Assembly (NCBI RefSeq): GCF_048128805.1
Contig: NC_136004.1
Location: forward strand, 17,422,185-17,486,184
Direction: 5' to 3'
Length of the DNA stretch: 64,000 nt
DNA from: Centroberyx gerrardi
Taxonomy: Eukaryota; Chordata; Actinopteri; Beryciformes; Berycidae
The notes under the pieces are model-generated. The model saw only the letters and a program-made list of their open reading frames with translations. It did not search any database and was not told the origin of the DNA. The position numbers and the translations under genes are program-made. Below, in pieces: positions 22,239 through 37,277 of this stretch; the stretch's first letter is position 1; every line of letters begins with the position of its first letter.

Positions 22239-25200
22239 ATGGCTGATCAGAGCAACATCCAGTCTGCCGCCTCCAAGAGTATCCGGCCCTTTAAATCCAG
22301 TGAAGAATACCTGTATGCCATGAAGGAGGATCTGGCCGAGTGGCTGAACACCCTGTATGACCTAGATATTACTGCGGACACCTTTATGGATGGGCTGGAG
22401 ACTGGCTGTGCTCTGTGTCGGCACGCCAACAATGTGAACCGCGCCGCGCTGGACTTCCAGCTGGAATACCCGGAGGCTGCACAGTCCATGAAGGTGCCAT
22501 GCAAAGATGTTGTCTTTCAGTCGCGCAACGTTGTCCCTGGATCGTTTTTGGCACGGGATAATGTGTCCAATTTCATCGGCTGGTGTAGACAGGAGCTGTG
22601 GATCAAGGACGTCCTGATGTTTGAGACCAACGACTTAGTGGAAAGATGCAACGAGAAGAACTTCGTTCTCTGCCTCCTTGAGGTGGCGCGTCGTGGGGCC
22701 AAGTTTGGCATGTTGGCCCCCATGTTGATCCAACTGGAGGAGGAGATCGAAGAGGAGATCCGGGACCAAGAGAACCTGCGGGATACGGTGGAGCCGGGGG
22801 AGCCAGGAGAGCAGAGCCCGCCCAGCAGGTGTTTCAGTCGGAAGGAGATCAGTGAAAGTGTGGAGGATGAACCTGATCCAGCCCCATTCATCTGGCAGCA
22901 GAAAAGAGTTTTATGTGACATGCGAAATTTGGATGAGTTGGTGAGTTGCACGATGAAAAGACAAAAACACAGCCCACTGTATTTTAGCATCATCATATTA
23001 GAGCAGTGAACTACTCTGCATATGCTTAAGTGGCGCCACTGGAATGCAAAACAGGCCCTAAAACTGTACCATCATAGCACTGCATTACAAGGTATGTTTG
23101 ATGCAAATTGACATGTAATGTTCCTGCAGCTCAATTTTTACATAATTTTAACCCTCTTTGCACATTGTACAGTTTGGAAATACATTGTTGGAATTCCATG
23201 CTTCCATGCTTAGACTTGTTAGGAAACCAGTCTTTAATAGAGCTTTAATAGATCTGATGCTAAACAATACGAAGCAGTTGAAAGAAGACCTATCTCTGAG
23301 GATGCTCTCCCATAGTAAAACACAGAGCTGTGCCAAAAGTCAAGCACCCTCTCTGAAAACATCATGTCGATGTTATGAAGAAGGCAGGGGCCTTACAGAC
23401 TGTGGAGTGTGCATGCATGCATATGTGTGTGGCTGAGTGAGTTCAGTTAAATTCTTCTTCACCTGTAGGGTCAGTGTGTGTTTGACACCCAATTCCTCAC
23501 ATTCTCTCACACTCTAGCTCTGAAAAGTCACAGGTAGACTCAGCCAGCGAATGTCAGTTCGGCCCCTACAAGAGGTTAACAGAGATGCAAATGTTTCTTT
23601 CAGTTCTCACAAGATATCTTTATCACACCTGTTGCAAATAGTCTATCAAGAACATTTAATACAATATAGTGCTCCCAAAAAAGATCCTCATCTGTGCAGT
23701 AGCTCTGTAACTCCAGTACCAACACCACTAAAATGCTACACAACAAAGAGAGCAAGTCCCTTTTGGCAGTTTGGTTCTAAATCATTTCCTATGCTGTGGA
23801 ATTTGAACCATCAACCCCTGTCAACCGTCCCGTTAAACCGGCTGAGCCCTGCCGTGGCCTGGCAGCCATAAGCGTGTAAGGATGAAAGAGATATTGTTAG
23901 AGCAAAACTAAATGGGCAGATTTAGACCAGCAGAACACGTGCTTGGGTTATGAGTGGGGAAGAGTTAATATTTGAGTGTCGATGAGAAGAGCGAGAACAA
24001 TGTCGGCCTTTCACACCAGAGATGTGAGGGATAGACGAGGGGGAGGGAAGAGAGAGGAGGGGAGACAGCCGACAGTCACACTCATGCTGGTCAGGCAGCG
24101 GAGCAGAGCAATTATTGTGTGACCTCTGTAGACAGAAATAGGAGAGCATGTGGAGGAGGAGGTGCGCTGCATGTACCCAGGCTGTCTGACTCCAAATACT
24201 CACTCATATGACTGTGAGCTGAGGATTATCCAGGCTGAGTGATGAACTTCCATACAGAGACATTTCAGGACAAAAGCTCACTGGAAAACTGCGACGTGTA
24301 TTCCTGTCTCTCCTCTTCTGTCGCCCCAACTGACACGCCCCCCCAACACACACAAACACACACACACCATCGACATTTGACTGGCTTTGACCCATTTAAG
24401 AAGTGGCACTCTAAGTCACCCTGTCTCCTTGGTGAATAAAATCTCTTTCTCTCTCCCTGTCTACCTGAATAAATTGCTTGCTCCGCACCCCCACACAGAA
24501 AAAGCCCACGTCAGCAACATGAGTGTCCTCGAGTAAGAGACCAGTAAGGTACTAAGACTAGAGGCCGCAATACCAAAACAATACAGTATTACTGTGCTGC
24601 TGTATGCTTCAATACTAACACATCCTGTCTAATGACCTCAGCTCCTTTTGATCCATACTGTGGTTTATATGCTATTTTTAATTCCTCATTTGTTTTGGCT
24701 CATATCCTGTGTGGGACATAGTTCCACTTAAAGTAGTCAGTGCCACCCAATTTCCTGAGCTGTGGTGTGCTGACCAGGAAATCCAGATTTTTATATTTTT
24801 GATGAATATCTGCAAAATCGGCCACTGAATCAGTTTCTTGTTGCAAGGCATTAGGCCTTTATGACCTTCATGACCTTAGTCAATATTCTGCAATATACGT
24901 GTGCGTATTCCTCTGTATTTCTATCTAATGTAGAAGCCTTACAAGAGATTAGTGTCTCGTAATTACTGGAAACCTCATTGCTAGTCGCCACGAGTGTCCG
25001 AAAGGGAGGGAGAGGAAGAAAGTTAAAGGGCTTAGTGATATTTTCATCGGTCCACAGCTGTGAGACCAGGCTGTGTGTCTGGTGCACATGCAGGCAGCGC
25101 CGCTTTCCTGCATCATCCAGGATGGGTTGTGTGTCAGGACGGGATGTCTTCTCTGAGAAAAAGAAAAGCATTAAGCTACATGATAGAGGCCAGAACAAAA

Positions 25201-28200
25201 TATCAGCGTTCGGTTTAGGAGACAGAGACAGTTTTACTTTGAGTCAGCTTTTAAACTAAGTGTTTTTGAAATACATAATTTATCAACCTATTCAGGACCT
25301 CTCTCCCTATTCATATCCCATAACATCATTGATAAAATGTCATTATTAAAGACATTATTTGAAGGCCGTATTATCAATTAATTACCATACCTCTCACTCC
25401 CAGAGAGATGCGCACAGCAGATTCAGATGCTTGTGAACAAACAGAAATGCTGTGATCCTTTGGCTCCCATTCAGTCATCAGATTTTCTCTATAAAACTGT
25501 GATTGTTGATCTGGCTTCTCTGATTATCCAGTCAAATATTTAGTAGAACATGTGAGCTGTACAGTTCATGTGTGACCACCAAGTATGTTATGTTGCAGTC
25601 CATCTTCTGTAGGTTGAAAAACACCTTCAGAATCACTAATTGTTAAAAGCAAGTGTTGAATTCTGGACTATTTAAATATTTATTTGGGGCATTTGATTAA
25701 TGTGCAGCTCAGTGCATCTCGCTGAGCTTTTTAGCTTTGGCAGCATGGTGTTATATAGATTTTTGGCTCAGTGATTGACTGTGAGTGTTCAGTCCCAGAA
25801 CAAGCAAATAAGGTCAAAACTATCATCCTCTTGCTATTGTTCCTTATGCTAAACATTGTTCCTTTAGTAGTGTGGTGCCATAAAACTAATCTTCCCGTTG
25901 AGTTCAACAATAAAATACAAGAGTGGTGAACATTCTCTGTTTAGACAGCATCATCTTAAGTACAACTCTCTCTAGTAAGGACATCTGGCTGTTCAAGAAT
26001 CACAGTAAATGTGTATCACCAGAAATTGCTATTTACTATTTGTCCTCAACACACTTGTCTTGTGAATTTCACAGACTCAAGTTATGCTAATAAGGTTTTC
26101 AGAATAAAAAGAAGTCATAATCAAACCACAGTTTACCAACATATGATATGAGAAATATGATTCAATAACAGTTTGAGAGGCCAGCTGCTCAGGCCACCTG
26201 CTCTGCTGCAGGTAGCTTATCTAACAGGTGTGCCGGATCCCCATGTACAGTAGGTGTCCTATCTTAGGAAAAGCTGAAGTGTATCGAGTGACAAGAGGCA
26301 GTTCAGTTCCTCTGTTTGCTTTCCTGGTTACCATAAGCCCTTAGGTAAATACCCAATCTTGCGTCTCCACGTCCCGCCACTATGTTCTTACTCATCTCCC
26401 AGACATTTTGCTTTTCCACTCTAAGTTGAGGAAGTGACTGACTGGTGTCACTACGTCCTTAGTGTCTCAGTTTGACTCATTGATAATGTAAGTCTGACTG
26501 TTCCATTTTCCCACTCCTGGAGAGGCATTTTCATAGGAGCGGTGCTGACAGCAGTTGGTTCGCGTTCATATATCCCCACATAGTGTTTATCCTTTGCATT
26601 AGGGGATTTTCTCAGACATTTCATCTCTACCTACAGATTATGATAGTGATATCAGACTGATTCCATATTTTCCTATATATTGCCAGTAGCCAAAGGCAAT
26701 GGAGCATGGCCAGCCACCTACACAAATAACCTTTTGTATATTTTCTAGGTCTTGCAATTTATGTTGTTCTCTCATCAGTGAACATGGAGAGCAATTAGGC
26801 CCTGGGGATAGTTATCTTTGTCAAAATGCATAGCCTTACATACTGACATACCCCTATAATAATTAAAATTACACGTACAGATTCCCTTAATGCACACCCA
26901 CATTGTTCACATGCTCGCTGCATGCATAGACATCTATACACTTAGTATTCGAACATGCAAACCCAAAGACAATAACAGCAGACTATAGGAGCTTTATAGC
27001 CTGAGAGTTCGCCATTATAGGCTTCCTTCATTGCCCATCTTTCTTTCTTCCTATTCACTCATATAAACTGGTTCATGTCTCCTCTCACCCCAGGCTTTAA
27101 CATTCAGCCCTTGTTTAGTTCATATATGTGCGGACCCCCTTTTCCCATCCCCCACCTCTTTCCCTTGGAGATGATAAAGCAAAGAGCAGAGCAGTATGTA
27201 TGCCTTGTTGGTGGCATGGAAGAGGAGGGGGGGGGGGAGTAGACTGATCATTGTTGACAGTAGTGTAATCAAAGGCAATCATCTCACACTAAGATAGACT
27301 GGTGGCTTTGGATGGAGACAGTAACAGTTTCAGACACCAGCAGAGGAGAGAGAGAGAGAGAGAATGTGCACAATATGCCTATATGGACCCTCTGCTCCAT
27401 TAGCCTTATGGTTCAATTCATGTATTCAGGAAAAAAGGGGGAGAAGACAACAGATAGCATGCCTAGAGTGCCTTTACTGTACACTCTGCTAAACCCGCCT
27501 GGATTTTACTCTGAGAGAGGGTGGGAGAGAACTGTGAGTGAGCTACAGTATGTGTGAGTGTGTGAGAGAGAGAGAGAGAGAGAGAGGGAGCGAGAGAGTG
27601 AAAGGGAAAAGTAGGTCATCATGGCTTGCATTGGGTCAGACTCATACGCTTTGTTGAGAGAGCATGGCATCCTTCAGTGTTTATGCTTCTTGTGTCTTAC
27701 GCACCCCTCAAAGTGTTTATAATATAGAGGTAAAATATAGTGCAGGCTAAATTCTAAGGGTTTAGTCATTTAAAGGTTACATTTTTTGCCCAGTAGGCTT
27801 TGTACAGTGCCAGTACAGCACAGAACTCACTCTTCACCCTTTTCCATGCAGCAGCATTAATGTGGAAAGAGCTGACTCCACACTTTGCATATTGCCCGCT
27901 TTATTTCTTTATTGCAGTGTGGTGATATCTACCGTGCAACCAGCACGATCGTGTGCATGATTGTCATTCAACTGTGTGTTTATCTTAATAGGCTTTGAAT
28001 ATTGTGTCTGTGAGTATTTTCTGCACCTGCCTGCGGACTCTCCAGACTGGTCTCAGGTGTAGACTGTCAGGATGACAGGAGAGTCCCTCGCGGGCCATCA
28101 ACTGATGTAACCTTGGCCCCGTGACAGCTGTCACACTGCAGTGATAGAGGGAGGAGAGTGCTGAGTGCGTTGGAGCCTCATCAAACAAACTGGCAAATTA

Positions 28201-31200
28201 GGTAGACTCTGGCCTGTGATTTAACTTCCTGCAATGAGTGATTACATTACTATTTGACTGAAGGAGACAAATATCAATGACTTTATTCTCATTACAGTAT
28301 TTGATTTCCATGGGTTTTCTGTATCCTCCCCGTCCCCCAGCGGGCTGTTTGTCATGTGGCCAGAAGATAGGCATCGATTTTCAGGGAGCGGTTTCCTTGA
28401 ACTGTAGATGGAACCTGGCCTGGAGCAAGTACAAACCCATTTCATCATGGTAAAAATACAGAGCTGTGCAACATCTACAAGCTGCAGCACATTGCTTTTG
28501 TAAAGGTTGCACATCCAAGGATATAAAGGCATGTTATGAAGCAATTATTACATTCTTCATTTAATTTCAATGCAAAAGTATAGCCATTATTTACTATATC
28601 CTCTCTCCCAATAGAAGGTTACTGGCGTTAACCCACATACACCACCTCTCCCTAAGGCGTTTATTCAAGCGGAGAGTTCAACTCTGTTTTTCTTACTAGT
28701 CCCTACTGGTCTAGCCTGTTGGTCCAGCATGCCTGAGTCTTAGTGCTTGTATTTGCATTATCACTCAATTCGTCCCCTCAGGATACAAGCCCAACAGCAC
28801 TTACTGTTCTCCATAAACCCAACATAATTAGAATTCATTCATTCATTCATTTTGATGATCACTTTCCTGCAAACCTCAAATCACTTAAGGGATTAATTTG
28901 AGCAGTGGTTGTTGCGTGTTTTTCCGTGATGTAGTTATCCACAGAGGAGTCTTCTGTGCAGGCTGTCAGGTCAGTGGTTTGACAGGAGAACAGGCTCTGA
29001 TATCTAGCTGTTTTCAGTATTTGTCCACAGGCTCTAGAAATCCGTAGTTGTGGGTGGTGGAGTAATAACCTCAACTTCCAAAAATCCCCCTCCCTGCCAA
29101 GCAGGCGCCCCCTGTGGCCTGGTTTCCAAGAATCTCTGTGCTTATCTGATGCTAAGGTTGTTTTGTCTTGTGAAGATTCCAGTCATGACTAGAGACCCTC
29201 AGGCTGAGCAGATAAACTTAAAGAAGAGTCTTGTTCTACCATTTCATATAGTTCACCTTGGAAGTATGTGTTGTACCATATAATTTTTTAATTTTATCAT
29301 TTTTCCTCAGCCTTGAAAGTATGTGTTATGTCATACAATCCCTACAATTGTCTCTCAGGAGCAGAAGTCCAATCCTGGAAACGCCTAATATGTGAATTCC
29401 TCTGGAGTGAATTGTTGCAATGTTCAGTTTTTATTGTTGAAGTTTGGCAATAGTTATCTTCTCCATAACAATCATAAAATGAGCAGCTTACAGCAGGCCA
29501 GCACACCTATGTTTGAAGAATGCAATACAGCAAACCATGGGTTAAGACCTTAGATGGTGGGTTGTCACATGATGAGAATAGAAATATGTTCAAATGGACC
29601 TTGGTCCTTGAGCAAATTTATTACATTTGGGTCCTAGGCTGAAAAAGTTGAAGAACCCCTAAACCAGAGCGCTGGTCCTCAAAATACAATAATATTTTTC
29701 TGATTTTTCCCAGCACAAGAGTGTTTGATACAAATTGCCTTTAAATACAAATTATATTTTATGTAAAGCTCATGACTCTATTATATAGACCAATCAATTC
29801 AGACAGGTTCTTCTTCATACTGATTATTTACTCTTTATGCTGTGGTTGAAAGTTTTTTTTTTCATTGTAAATTTGTTGGAGTAGAAAAATATTGACAACC
29901 CATGTACATTCCTTTGTGTGTGTTCATACTGTTAAGATGCAGTATACCGCCCAGCATGCCGTACTGCAGCCTGTGTCATTCCACATTGCAAATCAGTAAA
30001 ACTAATTGGGAATAGAACCTAAACATCTTTCCCACTCCCACTCCCATTTCCTCTGTGCATCCCCAGGGTTTGGACAAACCTCAGTTTGGCCTTATCTCTT
30101 CCATGAATGGCCCTTCAGATGGTTCAGGTCAGGAAGGAAAGGAATGGAGAGATTATGATTATCCTCTAGCTCTGTTGACTCACACTGAACAGATACGATG
30201 CGGTCTGAGCTATCAGACAGCAAACATATATCTATATGTTCTGTAAATATAATCTGCTTGGAGACAGACCCAGCAGGTCAGGTCAAAGGGAATTTCACAG
30301 TAGTCTCATTAATATAAATGACCGAGGCGATTGCGTTTCATGCAGTTCTTGCAAACACGTCTTTGCATTCCAATCATGAGATAGATGCAGTAGATTCCAG
30401 TATAGGGGCGTGCTGCAGATTGTCGAGTTGCAGTTGTTCTTGTAGTTTCTCTCTCTCTCTCCCTCTCAAACATCTGCAGCTCTTGGTGAAAACGTCTCCC
30501 ATGTGACCAGCACGCATCCATAATTCATCCTTTAGTTTTTTGCAGCGTTCCAGTTCCACTTCCGCATGTTTCCTGCGTGACCTTGCCTTTCTCCTCCCCT
30601 TGTACTGTTTCAATTCTGGCTCTTGCTGGTATGTGTGATGATGTGTGTATTTCTGTCCTTTGTTGATTCAGTGAAGATGTGGGAAATGCACACTTTCCAT
30701 GTCAAAGGTTCCACAAAGTAAATACTTCAGAGCTCACTGATGACATTGATTAGCTTATCATAAAGACACTTCACGGTTCAGCTTTGTATCCTGCTCAGTA
30801 TGTCATGAGACAAAGCGTACACAGCGGTGTTTTACCTTCCTTCTGGAAGAAAATGCATGACCTCAGCTGGATGCCTCTGGGGGAGGTGTTTTGGAGCTTT
30901 AAGGAGAGAGGACTGAAAGGCTTTGCTAAAGTAAAAATGAAAAAAGAAAGCAAACTGTACAGTTAAAAAGGGAAGGGTAAGGCTATGTGTGTCTGTTGCC
31001 ATGGTGATCTTTCCATTAACTCACTAGCTGGGGGTTTTCCAAAGAGGGCTTGTCCACCTACTGACAGAAAGAAAGACTGAGGGACAGAGTGGAGACTGAT
31101 GGAGAGAGAGAGGGTGGGGGGGGGAAGCAGAGGTGGAAATGTCAGCAAAACAAAGAAAGCAAAGACCAGTATAGGTCTGGTGTGATAGTATGTTACTGTA

Positions 31201-31455
31201 AATACACAGGCTGAACATTGAAGGCTGATAGATGAAAGGCAGGTGAGGGAGAGCAGGAAAGAAAGGTGGATAGAGGCAGGTGAGAGGGAGAACAGAGAGG
31301 CAGGTGAGATGCTGAGACTTAGCACTGATTCCACCCTCCTCTGTAATTAGCGTGGGACATAAAGAAGGGTGCTATTTCAAGAAAATAACAAGGTCCCTCC
31401 TTAATCTTCTGAATACGCCATAATCTAGGCGTTCGAGGCCAGGCTGTCCAACCCC

Positions 31456-31490
<35 letters not shown>

Positions 31491-33854
31491 CACAGGGCAG
31501 TCCTTTGAGCCTGGTACATGTACAGCACTGTACACAGCCACAGGGTGGGGGCTCAAAACCTGAAAGTTCCCTGTGACATGTCATTTGATGACGTAGCTAT
31601 CACTGAAACACGTTCTTGCCCTTTGTAATGGCTGCCCTTGCAGTACCGCACATGTGCACATGTTTTCCTACACACATGTATGAAGCAGTTCTTCTTCTTC
31701 TCCTCCTGTGTTTGCCTCTCTGTCCACTGTGTTGCTTGGCTTTTCTCCTTTTGCTGCTCCCGGTCTCTCGGTCGACAAGTGTGCACACGCCTTTGTCTGA
31801 GAGAGACGCCAAGAAAAACATCAAAGTTGTCCAATCCCGCGAGAGCCGGGGCCTACGCAACGCAGGCGGCTCTTGCTCCACCCTGCAGTTCTGTCTGACT
31901 CCAGTGCCTAATAAGCACCCCCAACCACACCACAGCAAGGGCACCAGCTCTGACTCTCTCAATTCAAAACCCATCTGGCACCGCAGGCCTGCTGACATCA
32001 CCGCCAGTCTGGTTTTTGAACTCTCTCCCCTCATCTTATAGTATTGCCACCAGAAACAAGGTCATGTAAAGGCCTAGAGAGAGAAAGAGAAAGAGAGAGA
32101 GCATTCATTAGCATGTCCACATTTTGAGTTTGATTGGGCTTTTTGGTTGTGCTTTAATGACACGTTACCAAAGTGTTCTTGGGAGAGGCAATGCTTTTTG
32201 TGTGGGAAGGGAGAGAGAGAGGTGGGGCACTCTATCACCCAGTAGGTGCTTGGAGAGAAAAGTTGGCAGGAAGATGACACACACACACGCCCTCATGCAC
32301 ACAGACAGCCAAGGCTGCTCATTTCTCACACTATAAAATGGAGTCATTGTGTTGCTGACACATAGCGCTCAGGTCCAGAGGAGGTTTGGTCACGGCTACA
32401 GATATATGAGTAAACATGACGTCATATGAGGGAATTGAAGTGAGGAACAGGAAGGGGTCGCAGCGTGGGTACTGTAGCTTCCTCTTGCTCCTCTCAGACA
32501 CTGTGTCATGTTCTGTTCTAGCTGTTAAACCGGCCTGTTTTGTTTCAGGTGCGAGAGATTCTTGGCCAGTGTTCCTGTCCAGCTCAGTTTCCCATGACCA
32601 AGGTGTCGGAGGGGAAGTACAAAGTGGGAGATTCCAGTGCGCTGATCTTCATAAGGGTATGTCCTCGCCATGAAACACAACAAACCATCACATCAAAACA
32701 AATTATCTGTGTTCATAGATAATAGGTATAGCTCACTAGATGCATGTATTGAAATGCAAATAAAATCAAATAACATGTTAAAATCAAGATGTTTTGCACA
32801 AGCTGCTCTTCTGCTTTGAAAGTCAAATACAGTACTTGTTCATAGGCAGTGCTGGGGAAAACTACCTCACACTGAAAAATGGATTTCATTGTTTCAAAAA
32901 TGCTTAAATTTTATATCACTGTATATTCCTGTCTTTAAATTTTAAATTCTGAATTAAAATTTGAACTGTTATCAAAACAGCTACCAAACTACTATAAAAC
33001 TACTAGTTCATCTGCATATGTTTGTGCTACTAATTTGTGCCACATAGTACACAAAACTGTGAGGCCTGCATTGATTGCATGGTATCAAAGGAAGCATGCA
33101 GTGTTGGCATATAGCATCACATGTTGATACAAGAAGAATGAAAACAAGGTCATGCAGCAACAGACAGATCATTCAGCTGCTTGGTTGCATCAAAGCCTCG
33201 TGAACTGAACAGTATATATAAGAGCGTAGTGATTTCTCTATCTCTCTTCTGTTGGTGTTTACAAGCTCCCTTCATCTGGCCCACACCCAGCGCACTACTT
33301 TGGCTTTTGGTTCCCTGCCGTCTCCCAGTGAGACACAAATAGAGCTTTGGGTCATTTCCTGTGCGGGCCCTTATCTTGGCTGCAGCCTGTTTCTTCTAGA
33401 CTCTTTGTCTCAGATTCAGTCCTAAGAGTTGCCACTGGACCCCTATCTGGCCTCCCAGGACTGGGCAGGACGGCCAGTGGATACCGGGGATCGATTCGGT
33501 TTCACTTACCTTTCATGTACCTCAGCTAGATTAATGGACTCACAGGATGCCATTCCAAATCGTCTGCATTTACAGGATAGGCCTGTCTCACCGTCAATAA
33601 TGTCAATATTTCCACACTTTGGGAGGCACCGCTCTGTCCAGACAAGGAGATGTGGTACATGCTACATGTTGAAATGTTTGGCACACCCCTGACTGCAAAA
33701 CCTGAGACAAAATTGCTTTTTTTAATTTATTGGATGTCAGTATGTCCATCTGTCCTATGCACTGACCTTAGTGTGATTAGCAGTGAGATAAAGTGTATTG
33801 TTGCATGTTTAAATTGGTGAGGAGCAGCCATGTTAAACGTGGTGGTGGTGCAGT

Positions 33855-33890
<36 letters not shown>

Positions 33891-36800
33891 GGGGAGCCTT
33901 TGGCTTGTCAGATTAGCCCCATTCATACGGTCTCCGCCCTCTCCTTATTCCTTACTGAGGATGACAGTGATTATGCGTATGCCCCAGCAGCTACAAGAGC
34001 AGCCAACACGCTTCCCTTATTCATCTGAGGGGAGGAAGCTAGCGGCCACCTTGAAAGCCAACAAGCCCCTATTCAGCTGCCAAAGCCCTGACAAGGAGCC
34101 TGGGCTGAAGGAGGGGATGGAGTGGAGAGAGGGAGTGGGGGAAAGGGCTGCATGAACAGAAGGGGAGCGGTGATGGCATCCTCGTCCCCGGGGAGGTCGT
34201 CCGGTGCGAGGAAGAGATGCCTTGAGTCGCGGGGCACAGCGGCTGAAATGAGCCATGAGCTTGATCTTAGCACTTACAAGCAAGATTTAGAGAGAAATTG
34301 GTTCAGCCCGCCCCCGCTGTGATGACAAGAAGTCTCTGTTCGCCGTTGCCATAGAAACAGGGATTGGGTCTCTACAGTGGTGGAAGGCTGTGATACCCCT
34401 TCAGTGGTTTGCAAAATCAGGCAGCCGAACATAGATCTGGAGCAGCGCTGGTCCCTAAGAACCTACTTGGCCTTATCAGACTCCTCACAGCTGCCATATG
34501 ATGGTCATGTACCGTCACACTAACAGTAAACCTGTTACTGACATAAGGCCAGAGCAATGGAGAGTAAGCAGTTTATATTCTCAGGTCTGATAGAGTTAAG
34601 CAGATTAGCTGTTTTGACGGACTTGATATAGTAGGGGAGCACGGCAGAGGATGAAGAGACTTGTAGTGGATTGGCAGAGACTTTAATGGATAGAAGGTGG
34701 AGTGAGACTTTGATACTGCAGTGTAGCACGTGCGATATCAGTTCCTCTGATCATCTGTGTCTGTGGCCTCTCTCTCTCCATGGCTGGGACCTGGGGATGA
34801 GAGGCCATGCCACATGTGATTTGGTGCAGATAAGCCCTGTGCCAGCCCACACAGATGCATCCTTATGGCTTTGCCTTGCCTGCCCTCAGAGACACAGCAC
34901 AACCTTTGAAACATGTGGCTGGCAGACCCTATTACACAACCCAGGGCAGGGGACGCATCCACGAGACTGTCACGTCAGGCAAAATGTCCTGCTTCAGTGA
35001 AGATGGCTTCTGCCTGGAGGGAGAGAGGCTCTTCGTGTGGATGTGTGTGCCTCAAAGAGTAAAGGAGAGTAGGAAGTCGCATACAGTATCCACTGACCTC
35101 TTCTGTTATTGCTAGCTAGGCCCCCTCTCCTCTCTGCTCCTCTCCCCGATAACTGGAGTCACAGAGCCGAGGAGAGGACCGGAGGGGTAAGTTGTTGTTA
35201 CCATGCTAATTCACCCTCTGAAAACATGGGGAAGCCAGCTGAGAGGCAGGGGGACAGAGAGAGAGACCAGAAAAGAGTGTCTTTCATGGTGGTACGGCTC
35301 TTTGTTATTCTCCCCTTCTCCGTTTAATTGTGAGTTGGCATGGCAATGAACAGCGCTCATAATGGCAGCAGCTGGGGGTGATGTGGGAGAAAGAGGGGGT
35401 GCGGGGGAGGGAGAGGCAGGGACACAGGCAGGGGTGCAGCTAATGGGACTGTTACGTAACACTGAGGGCAGGCCAACCGCTCAGCAAGCTGCCCCACTTG
35501 TAGAATTTGCATATCCATTGACTTGATCTGCAGTCTGTGTGGTATTGCAGTTTATTAAAATGTTTAGCCATCAGCATGTTTTTTTATTTGTGCATGCAAG
35601 AGTGTGTTTCTTTCTGTTTATCTATTAAAGCCTTGTTTGTCTCTTTCCCCTTCAGGTTCTTCGCACTCATGTGATGGTGCGTGTCGGGGGTGGCTGGGAC
35701 ACATTAGAACATTATTTGGACAAGCATGACCCGTGTCGCTGCGCTGCATTTGGTGAGGTCACTTCCTGTTCCCTGCCAGCCCCTTACAAAACAACTTCAT
35801 TGTTATGTCTTGGTGTTGCATCTCATAATTCATGATACATTAATGATTTCAAGCAGCTGATTCACATCTGATGTACAATGCTTCAGGCTAGGAGCGCACA
35901 ATGTTGGGAAATATCTGGAAAATCAGTCCCACTAGACACTTGACTATACAATTTATGCAGTTATACACTCATTGTCATTTCACATATTATGAACTATCAG
36001 TGTATATCATATTGAACCCTGATCAAAATGATTATATCCAGCCAAGAAATACAGGTCTGGAAAAAGTATGCACTTTTAAAATGGAGAATGTGTAGTCACC
36101 CAGATTCTATTCCACCTTTCCCCCAACTATCTGATTAAAGATCATGTCAATGTCCCAGTGTGCAAATACTGACCCTAACCCACCATAAAGACTTGTTAGT
36201 CCTCATAAACTGGACTGGATACCTGCCATAACCATAACCATAACCATAACCATAACCATAACAGTGTTAATGTTTACTCTCACTTTAATAGGCAGCACAG
36301 TGACACTTCCAATGGTCTGTAAAGCCACTGGGTGTGATAGTCCTTCCTTATCCATGGGTACACACTGCTTCTAAAGTGGTGATGTCAGGGGCCTACTGTC
36401 TGGATTGGACAGCTGACACTAGCTGGAGTCATATTTGGTGTTGCATTTCTAACCAACAGAGGCCATGATGAGCAACATACTGATAGTCTCTTGATAGGAG
36501 TGGGCCTTCTGTGTTCTATAACTGTTCTCCCTAAATGGCAGGATCATCAGCATTTTTCTGATTGGCCAGTTTCACAAGTAAGGCTCCATCTCCCTACCTC
36601 AGGGAAGTAGCAACCGAAGATACAGTATGTTATCCACTGTCACTATCTAAGAGCTTAATGATATGGATATGGTTGTCAGCTGTGTTTAATTTCTGGACCT
36701 CTCTTGATGACTGTTGTCCTCTGTGATGCTGCAGGTGTTTTCACAGGCTGTCTGTCTATGTTAGGTATATGTTTGTCCTAACCACGTGTTACCATTTTTC

Positions 36801-37246
36801 TCCCCAGCCCACCGTTACCACCAGGCTAAGGCCAGTGGCCAGGGTGGCCAGAGCAAGTCCTCAAGTGCACACTCCTCCCGCTCCACTAGCCCAGGTCCAC
36901 ACTGGCGCAATGAAGGCATTGCACCCTACAAACTTCCTGACAGGCGCAACCTGGAGCCTCCCTCTGCCCCATGTGCCCCCTCCTCCTCCACACGGCCCGG
37001 CCGCTCTCAGCACCCTTCTGTCCACACCGAGTCAGACACCAATGCTGGACGAACTCTGCTCCCACGGCCGCCACGAGACCGCTCAGAGCCCCGCCACTTT
37101 AATCCTCTCAGGTGAGTGTGTACGTCTGTGCGGATAAGTGTGTGTGCTGCCGCTGTGTGTCATCATGATAAGAAATTAATCTCTCACAAGCAGCCTGGCG
37201 GGCGGCATTTCAATGGTTTTCAATGCTTGCTCTATTACGCGCACAG

Positions 37247-37277
<31 letters not shown>

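Larger units (their letters stand above)
22941..32548 (+). other. gas2l1: GAS2L1 intron 1 (9.6 kb)
   Basis: Long first intron separating the CH-domain exon from the GAR exons. No exon of a known gene is recognised. It contains simple repeats ((GA)n near 27345-27362 and 27563-27590, (AC)n at 31463-31490), G-runs near 27228-27237 and 31113-31122, and one coding-like open frame on the minus strand (30374-30613). Confidence 0.7.

Noticed and set aside
31600-32041. Two overlapping frames of over 140 codons on opposite strands in GAS2L1 intron 1
   Set aside because: The peptides resemble no family, contain simple-sequence arginine or leucine runs, and lack matching splice sites.
34017-34283. Minus-strand frame of 88 codons in GAS2L1 intron 2
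   Set aside because: Low-complexity Ser/Pro composition from G-rich sequence with no recognisable domain.
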